DNA of 38,206 nt, taken from assembly GCA_030037705.1 (NCBI GenBank), contig JASHQE010000280.1, forward strand, positions 1-38,206. The letters run 5' to 3'. The position numbers and the translations under genes were made by a program. This DNA is from Acidobacteriaceae bacterium. GTDB taxonomy: Bacteria; Acidobacteriota; Terriglobia; Terriglobales; Acidobacteriaceae. The notes beneath the pieces are model-generated. The model worked only from the letters and a program-made list of their open reading frames with translations, did not search any database and was not told the origin of the DNA. Shown piece by piece: positions 8,143 through 16,395 of the stretch. Numbering within the stretch: the first letter of the stretch is position 1; each line of letters opens with the position of its first letter.

Positions 8143-9098
8143 ACCACATTGCGTAGCGGCTCGCCATTTATATAGCGGCGCAGCTCTTCGGCGGCAATAC
8201 GCACACCGTTAGCCGCAAACTGTGGACTCGATGCGGCGATGTGCGGAGTGATGAGCAGGTTCGGACAGCTCCATAGTGGGTGATCTTCGGGCAAGGGCTC
8301 GGGATCGGTAACGTCGAGCGCGGCGCGCACTCTGCCGGTGCGTAGAGCTTCCACTAGCGCGTCGGTATTCACCACCGGGCCGCGGGCCGCATTCACCAGC
8401 AGCGCACCCTGCTGCATGAGAGCGAGTTGCGGTGCGTCGATGAGCCAGCGGCTTTCTGCAGTTGAAGGAACGATAAGTACGACAACTTCTGCCTGCGGCA
8501 ACAGGATGTCGAGTTCGCTTACCGGATAAACCATGGGCGCGGTGCGCGCGGTACGGGCCACGCGCAGCAGTTCGACGCGAAACGGCGCAAGCATACGTTC
8601 AATTTCTTTGCCAATTGCGCCGTAGCCAACAAGCAGGACCGTCTTGCCGGCCAGCTCTTCCAGCATGACTGGCGGATAGATGGGCCGCGTATCGCCGGTG
8701 ATCTTTGCATAGCATCCGCCGGCCTCAAAACGGCGCTTCCATATACCGGAGCGCTGAATGTCGAGATAAAGCGGAAAATACTTCAGCATGGCAAAGATCG
8801 CGGCGATCGTCCACTCGGCCGTCGCAATATTGTGCGCGCCATGTGCGTTACAGACGGTGACGTGTGGGCCAACCAGCGGCGGAATCCATTCCGTACCCGC
8901 CAGCATTGAAATCACCAGCTTCACGCCGCGCAGATGCGGCCACGCGCGCACGGCCCGCATCGTGTAAGGATCGGGAATCCAAACATCGACATCGAGATCG
9001 TGATCCAGCTTTTCGGAAACCGGAATCAGCTCGATTTCAGAGGGAAAATCGCGCAGCAATTCAGGGGATAAGGTGGATGGATAGGCGACTCGCAGCAT
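8127..9098 (-). CDS. D-2-hydroxyacid dehydrogenase (NAD-dependent)
   Basis: The chosen ATG at 9098 gives 323 residues; a TTG five codons upstream (9113) is possible, but neither has a strong ribosome binding site. The NAD-binding GYGAIG (158-163), the NAARGPVVN block with catalytic Arg 239, the DVTDPEPLP block with Glu 267 and the PHIAASS block with His 286 make the complete Arg/Glu/His triad of the family. Members reduce 2-keto acids (glyoxylate, hydroxypyruvate, phosphoglycerate oxidation in the reverse sense); this short form, without a regulatory domain, resembles GhrA or SerA-like short enzymes. It lies just downstream of the diguanylate cyclase on the same strand and overlaps the end of pnuT tail to tail. 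Substrate not determinable. Confidence 0.85.
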   Translation of the reverse strand: MLRVAYPSTLSPELLRDFPSEIELIPVSEKLDHDLDVDVWIPDPYTMRAVRAWPHLRGVKLVISMLAGTEWIPPLVGPHVTVCNAHGAHNIATAEWTIAAIFAMLKYFPLYLDIQRSGIWKRRFEAGGCYAKITGDTRPIYPPVMLEELAGKTVLLVGYGAIGKEIERMLAPFRVELLRVARTARTAPMVYPVSELDILLPQAEVVVLIVPSTAESRWLIDAPQLALMQQGALLVNAARGPVVNTDALVEALRTGRVRAALDVTDPEPLPEDHPLWSCPNLLITPHIAASSPQFAANGVRIAAEELRRYINGEPLRNVVQAAI

Positions 9099-9136
9099 AG
9101 CATGATGACTCAATTCAGATTCTATAGACAGGTACT

Positions 9137-11455
9137 CTAACCCGGTAAGGTTTCTCTTTTATGCCGCTTGGTTTGCTTAATCGCGTACATGGCGGCATCC
9201 GCGGCGCTCAGCAGGCCGTCGCGGGTGGTTCCGTCCGCGGGATAAATCGCGATCCCGATGCTTGCGGTCCCGCGCACCGTATGGCCTTCGCAGGTGAAGG
9301 GCCGCTCAAAGCAGTGCTCCAGGCGCAGGGTAATCTCGTCCACGTCGGCGCGGCTGCGTACATGAGGCAGAATGACGGCAAACTCGTCGCCGCCCAGCCG
9401 CGCCAGAACGTCGCCCGGGCGCAGTTGACTCTTCATGCGCAGGGCCACTTCCTGCAAGTAGAGATCTCCGGTGCGATGCCCGAATTGATCATTGACCTGC
9501 TTGAAATCGTTGAGGTCGATATAGAGCAGCCCGAAGATGCCGGCCGACTGCCGTGCAGACTCAATCGCGATCTCGATCTGCTTTTCGAAGGAGAACCGGT
9601 TGTGAATGTCGGTGAGCAGGTCGAACTCCGAGCGATGCACGAGATCGGAGTAGAGCCGCGAAGTCTCGATGGCCAGCCTGGCCAGTCCCGCCGCCTGCGC
9701 CATGGACTCGGTTTCAATCGCGCCCGGATTCGTGTGCGGGCCGAAAGCGGCGCAGATGGCGCCGAGCGCAGGCCCGGAGCGGGAGAGAATCGGTTCCTCG
9801 ACGACGCGCAGCCTGCCCCGTGAGTTCCCTGACAGGAAATTGCCCAACGTGGCCCCGTCTTTCAATTGAATCCAGCACGGTACTCCGCCCAGCCGCGCTG
9901 AAACCAGCTCGTTGATGCTCTCCAGAATCTCCGCCAACGGCCGGGAGTTGTTGATATCCTCAAGGATCTTCGCGCGCCGGCGCTCGAGATAGGCCATGGT
10001 GGCGTTGCGCAGGCGGGCCTGACGCTCAATCCATACCACCCGGATGCCGATGATGAGGATGACAGCCAGCAGAATCTCGATCAGCAGGGTGAGGTTGCGC
10101 ACAGTAAGCCAGGACGGCCTGGCTATCACTCGGATGTCATCGAAGGAACGCAACAGGACATCGTAGCCAGCCGGGCCCATGAACGGATTGGAACCGTACG
10201 ACACCGACGAGATTCCGGTGACGCGAACCCTGGCACCCACCGGAACCTGCTTCATGGGTGGCGGCTCGAAGCCCAGATCGTCGTCCGCATGCCGGTAGAG
10301 AACGGTGAAAAGGTGGCCGCCGTCGGTGAGCAGATATTCGTCTTGGGAGTCTTCCCGGATTTCCTTCACCACTTGGCCTTCAATCGAAATCAGGTTGAAT
10401 GCATTCGTACCCGAAGACAACTGGTCCCATCCGATTTTTTGCGGCGCAATGGACGATCGCTGGTGGCTGTCTTCCACCTCGCCGGCGGTGAGAGTGAGCA
10501 TGCCGTTGCGAACTGCGGGGAAGCCAGACGCGGTCGCCCGGTCGCCGATGTTAACGGGTAATTCGTATTTGGTTTCGATCCACAGGCTTTTAGCGCCGTT
10601 CTCGAGCACCACTGCCACGCCAGGAAGATAGTACGTGATGGTTCCCTCCACCCACACCCGCTCCGAAAGGTCCCGAACATAAGAGTGGGCGAGGATTTCG
10701 TCCATCGGCGTGAAGGACAACGCCTCAGGGCGGCTGGGAGCCTCTTTGAGAATCTTCACGTCCGAGGCCGCAGGCACCTTCAGAACGATTCCGGTTAACT
10801 GCTTTTTGCTGTCGAATTTTCCTGATGTGGAACCGGCCACTTCGACTTCGGCGTCACGCAGCTTATCCAGTAAGTCACCGTCGCTGCTGTTGATGATGGC
10901 ATCGATGGATCCGCCGTCCATCAACAGCTCCAGATAGATGTTGACCACCCTCCCGTATGTAACCAGGTCGGCGCTTCTCACTTTTCCGCGGACCGCTACG
11001 CGTATGCAGTCAAAATCGCCGTGAACCAGCTGCGTGTAGGTGGCTGGCAAAGCCGCCGGTATCGCTCCGTGGCCCAGAACGGTAACGCTCTCGGCCACGA
11101 TGTCAGGACGATAGCCGATTCCGCGGGTCGTTCCGCGCACCAGAACACGGTCGCCGGGCGTCAGCGTCGCGTTCTCCGGCGCGTCAGCATAGATGGCGAA
11201 ACCACCGTCCTGGACGAAAATGCTGCCCTTGACGTGATAGGTGACGGTGGCTTCGAAGGCGACGGGTATGGATTTGTCAGCCTCTTCGTTGGTCAGCGAA
11301 TGAAGCGCGGCCAGAGAAGTTATCGTGCCAGGCGGAGCGGCCACAGCAAGCGCGGAAAATGCCGTGATCATCGCCACGCCAACGATGCGGCCGCAGAACC
11401 GGAACCACGCCAGAATTTGCGCGCCGTGTTGTCGGGTTCCTTGCCGATGGACCAT
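9137..11455 (-). CDS. Membrane-bound diguanylate cyclase with periplasmic OB-like repeat sensor
   Basis: The 772-residue protein has an N-terminal signal or anchor (about 18-40), a large extracytoplasmic part, a transmembrane helix (454-477), a linker with a GAF-like region (about 500-600) and a C-terminal GGDEF domain. The active-site GGDEF is at 688-692, preceded by the inhibitory I-site RPGD (679-682) at the canonical five-residue spacing, so c-di-GMP synthesis with product feedback is expected. The extracytoplasmic part holds about four similar beta-rich units (about 63-120, 150-215, 266-328, 353-418), each with a VxGTIT/VRGKV-like strand and a GDRxxxxG turn that suggest OB-type folds. 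The ligand is unknown. It sits 38 bases before the dehydrogenase gene on the same strand and may share its transcript. Confidence 0.88.
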   Translation of the reverse strand: MVHRQGTRQHGAQILAWFRFCGRIVGVAMITAFSALAVAAPPGTITSLAALHSLTNEEADKSIPVAFEATVTYHVKGSIFVQDGGFAIYADAPENATLTPGDRVLVRGTTRGIGYRPDIVAESVTVLGHGAIPAALPATYTQLVHGDFDCIRVAVRGKVRSADLVTYGRVVNIYLELLMDGGSIDAIINSSDGDLLDKLRDAEVEVAGSTSGKFDSKKQLTGIVLKVPAASDVKILKEAPSRPEALSFTPMDEILAHSYVRDLSERVWVEGTITYYLPGVAVVLENGAKSLWIETKYELPVNIGDRATASGFPAVRNGMLTLTAGEVEDSHQRSSIAPQKIGWDQLSSGTNAFNLISIEGQVVKEIREDSQDEYLLTDGGHLFTVLYRHADDDLGFEPPPMKQVPVGARVRVTGISSVSYGSNPFMGPAGYDVLLRSFDDIRVIARPSWLTVRNLTLLIEILLAVILIIGIRVVWIERQARLRNATMAYLERRRAKILEDINNSRPLAEILESINELVSARLGGVPCWIQLKDGATLGNFLSGNSRGRLRVVEEPILSRSGPALGAICAAFGPHTNPGAIETESMAQAAGLARLAIETSRLYSDLVHRSEFDLLTDIHNRFSFEKQIEIAIESARQSAGIFGLLYIDLNDFKQVNDQFGHRTGDLYLQEVALRMKSQLRPGDVLARLGGDEFAVILPHVRSRADVDEITLRLEHCFERPFTCEGHTVRGTASIGIAIYPADGTTRDGLLSAADAAMYAIKQTKRHKRETLPG

Positions 11456-11802
11456 GCGACAATGCTCTATTTCTCAATTTCCCCAAAACGGTTGCCGCAA
11501 TGTCAACGCAAATCGGCGCCCACGGCCAAAAACTGCCGCGCGCTTGGTGTAAATGCAGGCACTGCGGCGAACCCGTCTGCCGAAATCGCTTTGCGGTTGC
11601 CGGATCGTGAGCCGGCCGCACGCCTCGATGTGGAAAGCGCAGTTGACCAGGCAGGGGATATCCGCACGGCTGAAGCCCCTTCCAGGCTGAGCGATGGCGC
11701 GAGAAATGTACCCCACCTATGTACTATCGGCAGTTCGTCCTCTCGACTACAGGTCATATTCTTGTGAGGCCAGCAGCAGCATCCGAAATATGCAAGGTTG
11801 AA
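11456..11802. other. Intergenic region, no gene recognised
   Basis: This is 347 bases between the diguanylate cyclase start and the end of the PAP2 phosphatase gene. Small open frames occur on both strands but none has a recognisable product, ribosome binding site or compositional signature. It should carry the cyclase promoter, but I see no convincing -35/-10 pair. Confidence 0.5.
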
Positions 11803-13158
11803 CTACTTGCCTGCGACCACCTGTGCGGCGCGCTGTGCCGCGGCATAGAGGTTCAGGCGCGAGTACACGCCAAACTCTGAACCGGTGTCGAGAAATCCGC
11901 CGCCCGGTCCTTCCGTTTCAGTAAGAATTTTGTCAGCCTCTTCGAGGCTCAGCGAAGGGAAGGCCTGTGTCAGCAGATATCCAGCCTCAGGCGCGAGTAT
12001 CTTTACATCTTCGAGCCCTTCGGCATTCTTTGGATACACCACCGGCAAGCTGTACGTTTGCGTCGCATCGTAGAAAGCTTCATCCGCAGCCGCATTGCTG
12101 AATCGCCCTGTATCTTCCTTCGCGCAAGTTTCAATCGTGTTGCCGCATCCACTCTGCAGTATCGCAACCAGTTCGGCGCGCGCATTTTTCACGGCGTTTT
12201 GAAAGTCCATGACCGGCGGAGCGCCACGAACGGACAGCCCCATGTAGGCCCTGTCGTTCGCCAGAAGGTGCGCCATATCGTAGAGCGCCAGTGTTCGACC
12301 GCCCAACACGTCCATCACGTAGTGTGAACCCATGATGACGCGGTCGTTTCCATACTCAGCGCCTCGCGCGATCATTTGCGCATATCGTTCGGGAACCAGC
12401 ACGGCGAGCAAAACCGCTCCAGTATAGCCATACGTTGTGTGGCCGCTCGGATAGGAAGGACTATTGGTCAGGTCCATCATCGGGCCGTGATTGTAAACGA
12501 AGTTGCTCGAAGGCCTGTTCAGGTAATCCGGACCTGCAAATTCTTTAACGCTCGGCTCCGTCTGATAAGGGCGCGAGTTGCCGTACGCATCGGCCCCAGC
12601 AGTTCCCGCCGGAAGATGGTAGGCTTTGCCAAAGATGTCGTTGACCGCTCCAATCTCCTTCAGAGCTGCCGCTTCGTCCGGAGGAACGGGTGTTTTCCCG
12701 TCCGTCGTTTCGTTCGCAAAAAGATACTTGCCGGCGTTCGAATGTGCGCCGGAGATCGCGGTTGCATAGCGGATCAGCTCGCTGATAGTTTTCGGGAGCC
12801 CAGAGGCTTCCTTTTGATCGATATAGTGAAAGCGGGCCACGTATGCCGAGCCGAGCGTTGTTCCTAATCCATCGGCGAGCTGTGCGAGATTGCTGTCGGT
12901 GATGAAAGCATCCCGCAGTGCCTGCTGTTGCTGTTCGGGAAATGGCAGCAGCGCCGGCTGAGCGATCGCACCTGTCTGGATTCCCCCGGTGACCGTATAA
13001 TTCGCTCCAAGAACGGCTTTACCGGCGTCTGTATTCAACAAAACTGAAACTGGAGCCAGCCCCTTCAGCGCTGCTGCATCCGGGGCCGACTGCGCAGGTG
13101 CTTGCGGGCAAATTAAAGCATAGAGAGCGAATGCTCCCAACGAAATCCTGCGCTTCAT
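11803..13158 (-). CDS. Secreted PAP2-superfamily acid phosphatase/haloperoxidase-like protein
   Basis: The 451-residue protein has a signal peptide (about 1-23, MKRRISLGAFALYALI, then PAQSAP). Two of the three PAP2 phosphatase motifs are clear: YPSGHTT with His 240, and GSHYVMDVLGGR with His 279, Asp 283 and Arg 288. The first (Lys/Arg-rich) motif is less obvious, perhaps around residues 197-215. The SYPSGHT spelling is that of class A bacterial non-specific acid phosphatases, but the protein is much longer than the usual 250 residues of that class and may belong to the vanadium-haloperoxidase-like branch. Acts in the periplasm or outside. A candidate -10 TATAGT lies about 35 bases before the start. 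Confidence 0.8.
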   Translation of the reverse strand: MKRRISLGAFALYALICPQAPAQSAPDAAALKGLAPVSVLLNTDAGKAVLGANYTVTGGIQTGAIAQPALLPFPEQQQQALRDAFITDSNLAQLADGLGTTLGSAYVARFHYIDQKEASGLPKTISELIRYATAISGAHSNAGKYLFANETTDGKTPVPPDEAAALKEIGAVNDIFGKAYHLPAGTAGADAYGNSRPYQTEPSVKEFAGPDYLNRPSSNFVYNHGPMMDLTNSPSYPSGHTTYGYTGAVLLAVLVPERYAQMIARGAEYGNDRVIMGSHYVMDVLGGRTLALYDMAHLLANDRAYMGLSVRGAPPVMDFQNAVKNARAELVAILQSGCGNTIETCAKEDTGRFSNAAADEAFYDATQTYSLPVVYPKNAEGLEDVKILAPEAGYLLTQAFPSLSLEEADKILTETEGPGGGFLDTGSEFGVYSRLNLYAAAQRAAQVVAGK

Positions 13159-13340
13159 GCGAAATCCAGCCTAAAAGGTTACACAACACTATAGCAGCCG
13201 GTCATATAGAATGGCTGGCTCGAGCATCAACTAATATTCGGAAAATGTGAGGAGTAGAAGGCCAATCTCAGCCGGCAGTTTTCGCCTGCATCATGCTCGC
13301 CAACCGCTTCCGCTTACTGGCTGGAAGTGAACAGCACGCT

Positions 13341-14564
13341 CTAATGGATCGTCTTCGACTTGCCTTGCATGTAATCCATCAACAGATACTGGCCCAGCGT
13401 GTCGGGTGTGGTGAAGTACGCTTTGCCGCGGCACATGCGCGAGACCTGGTGAACAAACTGCACCAGCCCGAAGTCGGAGGCGAGCATGAACGTATTGATC
13501 ATGATGTTCGAGCGCTTGCAGCGCGCCACTTCTTCCAGTGTTTCACTCACCACGAGCGGATCGAGACCGTAAGGATTCTTGTAGATTCTGCCGTCGGGCA
13601 GCGTGAGCGCAGAAGGCTTACCGTCTGTGATCATCACGATCTGCTTCATGTCCTTGCTCTGCCGGGCAAGAACCCGTTGCGCCACGCGCAATCCCTCGCG
13701 CGTGTTGGTGTGCCAGGGTCCCACTTTCACGCGAGCGAGATGCGAAACGGGCATCTCCTCGGCAGAATCATGAAACAGTACCAGCGAGAGCGAGTCGCCC
13801 GGATACTGCGTGCGGATCAGATGCGAGAGCGCCATGGCGACGCGCTTTGCGGGCGTGAAGCGGTCTTCGCCATACAGAATCATCGAGTGCGAGCAATCAA
13901 GCATTACCACCGTAGCGCACGAACTCTGGTACTCGCACTGATGCACGTGCAGATCTTCGTATTCGAGATTCAGCGGCAGCCCCAGGCCTTCCCTCATGAT
14001 CGCTGAGTTGAGCGTCGTGGGAGCATCAAGGTTCAGCGTGTCGCCGAATTCATAGCGCTTCGACGCTCCGCTCGCCTCGATGCCAGTTGCCCAGTGGCGC
14101 GTGTCATGCCGGCCGTAGTTCGATTTACCCAGCGAGCCGAGCAGGTCACGCAACGTCTTGAATCCAAGAAAATCAAGGCTCTTGTCGGTGACTTCAAACC
14201 GTACTTCGCCTTGCACATCGCCTACCTGGCCGTTGATATTGGATGGTCGCGTTGGCTGCGAAGAGATGTAGTTCTCCTGCTCCATCCGCTGCATGAGTTT
14301 TTCGATGAGCTCATCCAATTTACCCTCGGCGGCCATCTGCTCGATCTTCTCGCGCATCGATCCGTCGAGGAAGTCGCCTTGTTCGAGCACGCGCCGTAAC
14401 GCCTCGCGCAGATCATCGAGCGTGTGATCAAGATCCTGGAAACGCGTGAACGGATCGTAGAAGCCCGAATCGAGCAGATAATCCGCGAGCGCCTTCAACA
14501 GGTCTTCGAGATCGATCTCGGAGGCCAGGTCGCCGGTGAATTTTGTGTAGCGCACACGCTTCAT
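13341..14564 (-). CDS. VWA-domain protein, partner of the MoxR/chelatase-like ATPase
   Basis: The 407-residue protein has a helical, charged N-terminal part (about 1-145) and a C-terminal von Willebrand factor A domain (about 215-395). The metal-ion-dependent adhesion site is intact: DCSHS (Asp 223, Ser 225, Ser 227), Thr 288 in TNTREG, and Asp 314 in MITDGKP. No signal peptide or membrane segment, so cytosolic. It lies 48 bases downstream of the ATPase gene on the same strand, with GAGG nine bases before the ATG. MoxR/VWA pairs act as chaperone-like machines for metal insertion or complex assembly, analogous to the ChlI/ChlD chelatase subunits. The client is unknown. Confidence 0.88.
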   Translation of the reverse strand: MKRVRYTKFTGDLASEIDLEDLLKALADYLLDSGFYDPFTRFQDLDHTLDDLREALRRVLEQGDFLDGSMREKIEQMAAEGKLDELIEKLMQRMEQENYISSQPTRPSNINGQVGDVQGEVRFEVTDKSLDFLGFKTLRDLLGSLGKSNYGRHDTRHWATGIEASGASKRYEFGDTLNLDAPTTLNSAIMREGLGLPLNLEYEDLHVHQCEYQSSCATVVMLDCSHSMILYGEDRFTPAKRVAMALSHLIRTQYPGDSLSLVLFHDSAEEMPVSHLARVKVGPWHTNTREGLRVAQRVLARQSKDMKQIVMITDGKPSALTLPDGRIYKNPYGLDPLVVSETLEEVARCKRSNIMINTFMLASDFGLVQFVHQVSRMCRGKAYFTTPDTLGQYLLMDYMQGKSKTIH

Positions 14565-14612
14565 GAAAGAATCCTCAACCGCGCGGATCGGATACTCCCG
14601 TTAAACGGCGGA

Positions 14613-16199
14613 TCAGTTCAATCCCCCTCTGCGGCCACCGCGCCGCGACCGCTGCCAGTCTTCATACTCGTTTTCCATCTCCTGCCGCTCACGCGTATGC
14701 TCCTCGCGCTCCGGCCTGCGCCGGTTCTCCTGTGCGGCAAATCCATGCTCCTGGCTGCGGCTCAGCTTGCGATGCGCCACCATGCCTTCGAGCAGAAACT
14801 CGGCCCCGGAGACCACGCGCGGCGCCGGATCGGAAGCTTTCACTCCAAGCGGCGCCAGCTTTTCAAGCAACCCCTGAATCTGCTTGAGTTCCTTAAGAGC
14901 ATCGGCGGAAGATTGACTCTCTTCGAGCTTCACCGTGCCGCCCAGATTGAACCACTGTTCGATCTGCTGCGTATCTGCATCGGCGAAGTAGCGGTCGTAG
15001 ATCTTGCTTGCGGCGGTCCGGATCAGATCCTGCACGACGGTATCCGCTCCGCGCAGTTCGCCTTCGTATTCAAGCTCCAGCTTGCCGGTGATGCCCGGCA
15101 TCGCAGAGTAAATGTCGCTCACGCGCGGCAGCACGAGCGCATCGCCGTTCAACAGCGCGCGCCGCTCGGCATTCGAGATCACCAGCTCCATCGTCGAGAT
15201 AGGCAACCGCTGGCTCACGCCGCTGCGCTTGTCTACCTTCTTGTCTTCGCGCGCGGAGAAGGCCACCTGCTCCACCACCTCGCGCACATATTGCGGAATC
15301 TCGACCGGCGTACTATTGCCGCGCGCAGCCCATGCCTCCTGCGCCGTGATGGCGATGCCCTCTTCGAGGGTCTCCGGATAGTGCGTGCGAATCTCCGAGC
15401 CGATGCGATCCTTGAGCGGCGTGATGATCTTGCCGCGCGCCGTGTAATCCTCAGGGTTCGCGCTGAACACCAGCGCCACGTCGAGCATCAGCCGCACCGG
15501 GTAGCCTTTGATCTGCACGTCGCCTTCTTGCATGATGTTGAACAAGGCCACCTGAATCTTGCCGGCCAGGTCGGGCAGCTCATTGATAGCGAAGATGCCT
15601 CGATTGGCGCGCGGTAGAAGGCCGTAGTGCATCGTAAGCTCGCTCGAAAGGTCTTCACCGCCGCGCGCCGCTTTGATGGGATCGAGATCGCCCACCAGAT
15701 CGGCGACCGTCACGTCAGGCGTCGCGAGCTTCTCAACGTAGCGGTCGTCGCGCGAGATGTAGGCAATCGGCGTGGCGTCGCCTTTCTCGGCGATCAAGCT
15801 GCGGCAGCGCTTGCATAAAGGCGCATAGGGATTATCACGAATCTCACATCCTGCAACGTAGGGCATCTGTTCGTCGAGCAGCGCCGTGAGAGCACGCAGA
15901 ATACGGCTCTTGGCCTGGCCGCGCAATCCCAGCAGAATAAAATTTTGTTTGGACAAAATGGCGTTCACGATCTGCGGCACCACTGTGTCTTCATAGCCCA
16001 CAATGCCAGGAAAGATGGTCTCGCGGGATTTCCACCCCGCAGACGAAGACCTGTCCACTGGGGCCCCGGATTTGAGGCGCGCCAACAGATTCGCGCGCAT
16101 CTCATCTTTCACGGTTCGCGTTTTCAGGCGCGCTTCAGAAAATAGAGTGCTGGCGCGCAGTTCCCCCAGGATTTGGGGAAGCGGGTGGGCTGCGGGCAT
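14613..16199 (-). CDS. MoxR/magnesium-chelatase-like AAA+ ATPase
   Basis: A 528-residue AAA+ protein preceded by a strong AGGAG eight bases before the ATG. The nucleotide loop is GLRGQAKS (91-98), with Ala in place of the usual second Gly. The Walker B region reads GIFAINE (201-207), with Asn in place of Asp. Sensor 1 is FSAN (Asn 248) and an arginine-finger candidate sits in KDRIGSEIR. Cys 118, Cys 129 and Cys 132 inside the ATPase domain could bind metal. The C-terminal tail (about 485-528) is very charged and ends [11 protein letters not shown] recall the GQAKS and INE spellings from related chelatase-like ATPases, so they may be family traits. Operon with the VWA gene. Confidence 0.87.
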   Translation of the reverse strand: MPAAHPLPQILGELRASTLFSEARLKTRTVKDEMRANLLARLKSGAPVDRSSSAGWKSRETIFPGIVGYEDTVVPQIVNAILSKQNFILLGLRGQAKSRILRALTALLDEQMPYVAGCEIRDNPYAPLCKRCRSLIAEKGDATPIAYISRDDRYVEKLATPDVTVADLVGDLDPIKAARGGEDLSSELTMHYGLLPRANRGIFAINELPDLAGKIQVALFNIMQEGDVQIKGYPVRLMLDVALVFSANPEDYTARGKIITPLKDRIGSEIRTHYPETLEEGIAITAQEAWAARGNSTPVEIPQYVREVVEQVAFSAREDKKVDKRSGVSQRLPISTMELVISNAERRALLNGDALVLPRVSDIYSAMPGITGKLELEYEGELRGADTVVQDLIRTAASKIYDRYFADADTQQIEQWFNLGGTVKLEESQSSADALKELKQIQGLLEKLAPLGVKASDPAPRVVSGAEFLLEGMVAHRKLSRSQEHGFAAQENRRRPEREEHTRERQEMENEYEDWQRSRRGGRRGGLN

Positions 16200-16261
16200 T
16201 CGGTAGCTCCTGTTGACAGGCTACGGTTCAAGCCGGTCGTGATTTATAAGACGTTAGGGAC

Positions 16262-16293
16262 AAAAAAGCGCTGCACCTGATTCCTGAGAGCGC
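16262..16293 (-). terminator. Rho-independent terminator-like hairpin between the GH115 gene and the ATPase operon
   Basis: Read on the minus strand, GCGCT and AGCGC form a five-pair stem (16289-16293 with 16268-16272), followed at once by six T (16267-16262). GCTGC/GCAGC offers an alternative register. The stem is short and the loop long (16 bases), so strength is moderate. Position fits the end of the GH115 transcript. Confidence 0.5.
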
Positions 16294-16395
16294 AGCCTGG
16301 CCATGGACGCAGTATGCGCCTATTCGCGCGCAAGCGCAAAGCCGGCGCCCCGATCCTATTCCGATTCAATCTTTTTGCGGGAGAGCAGCGGCCGA

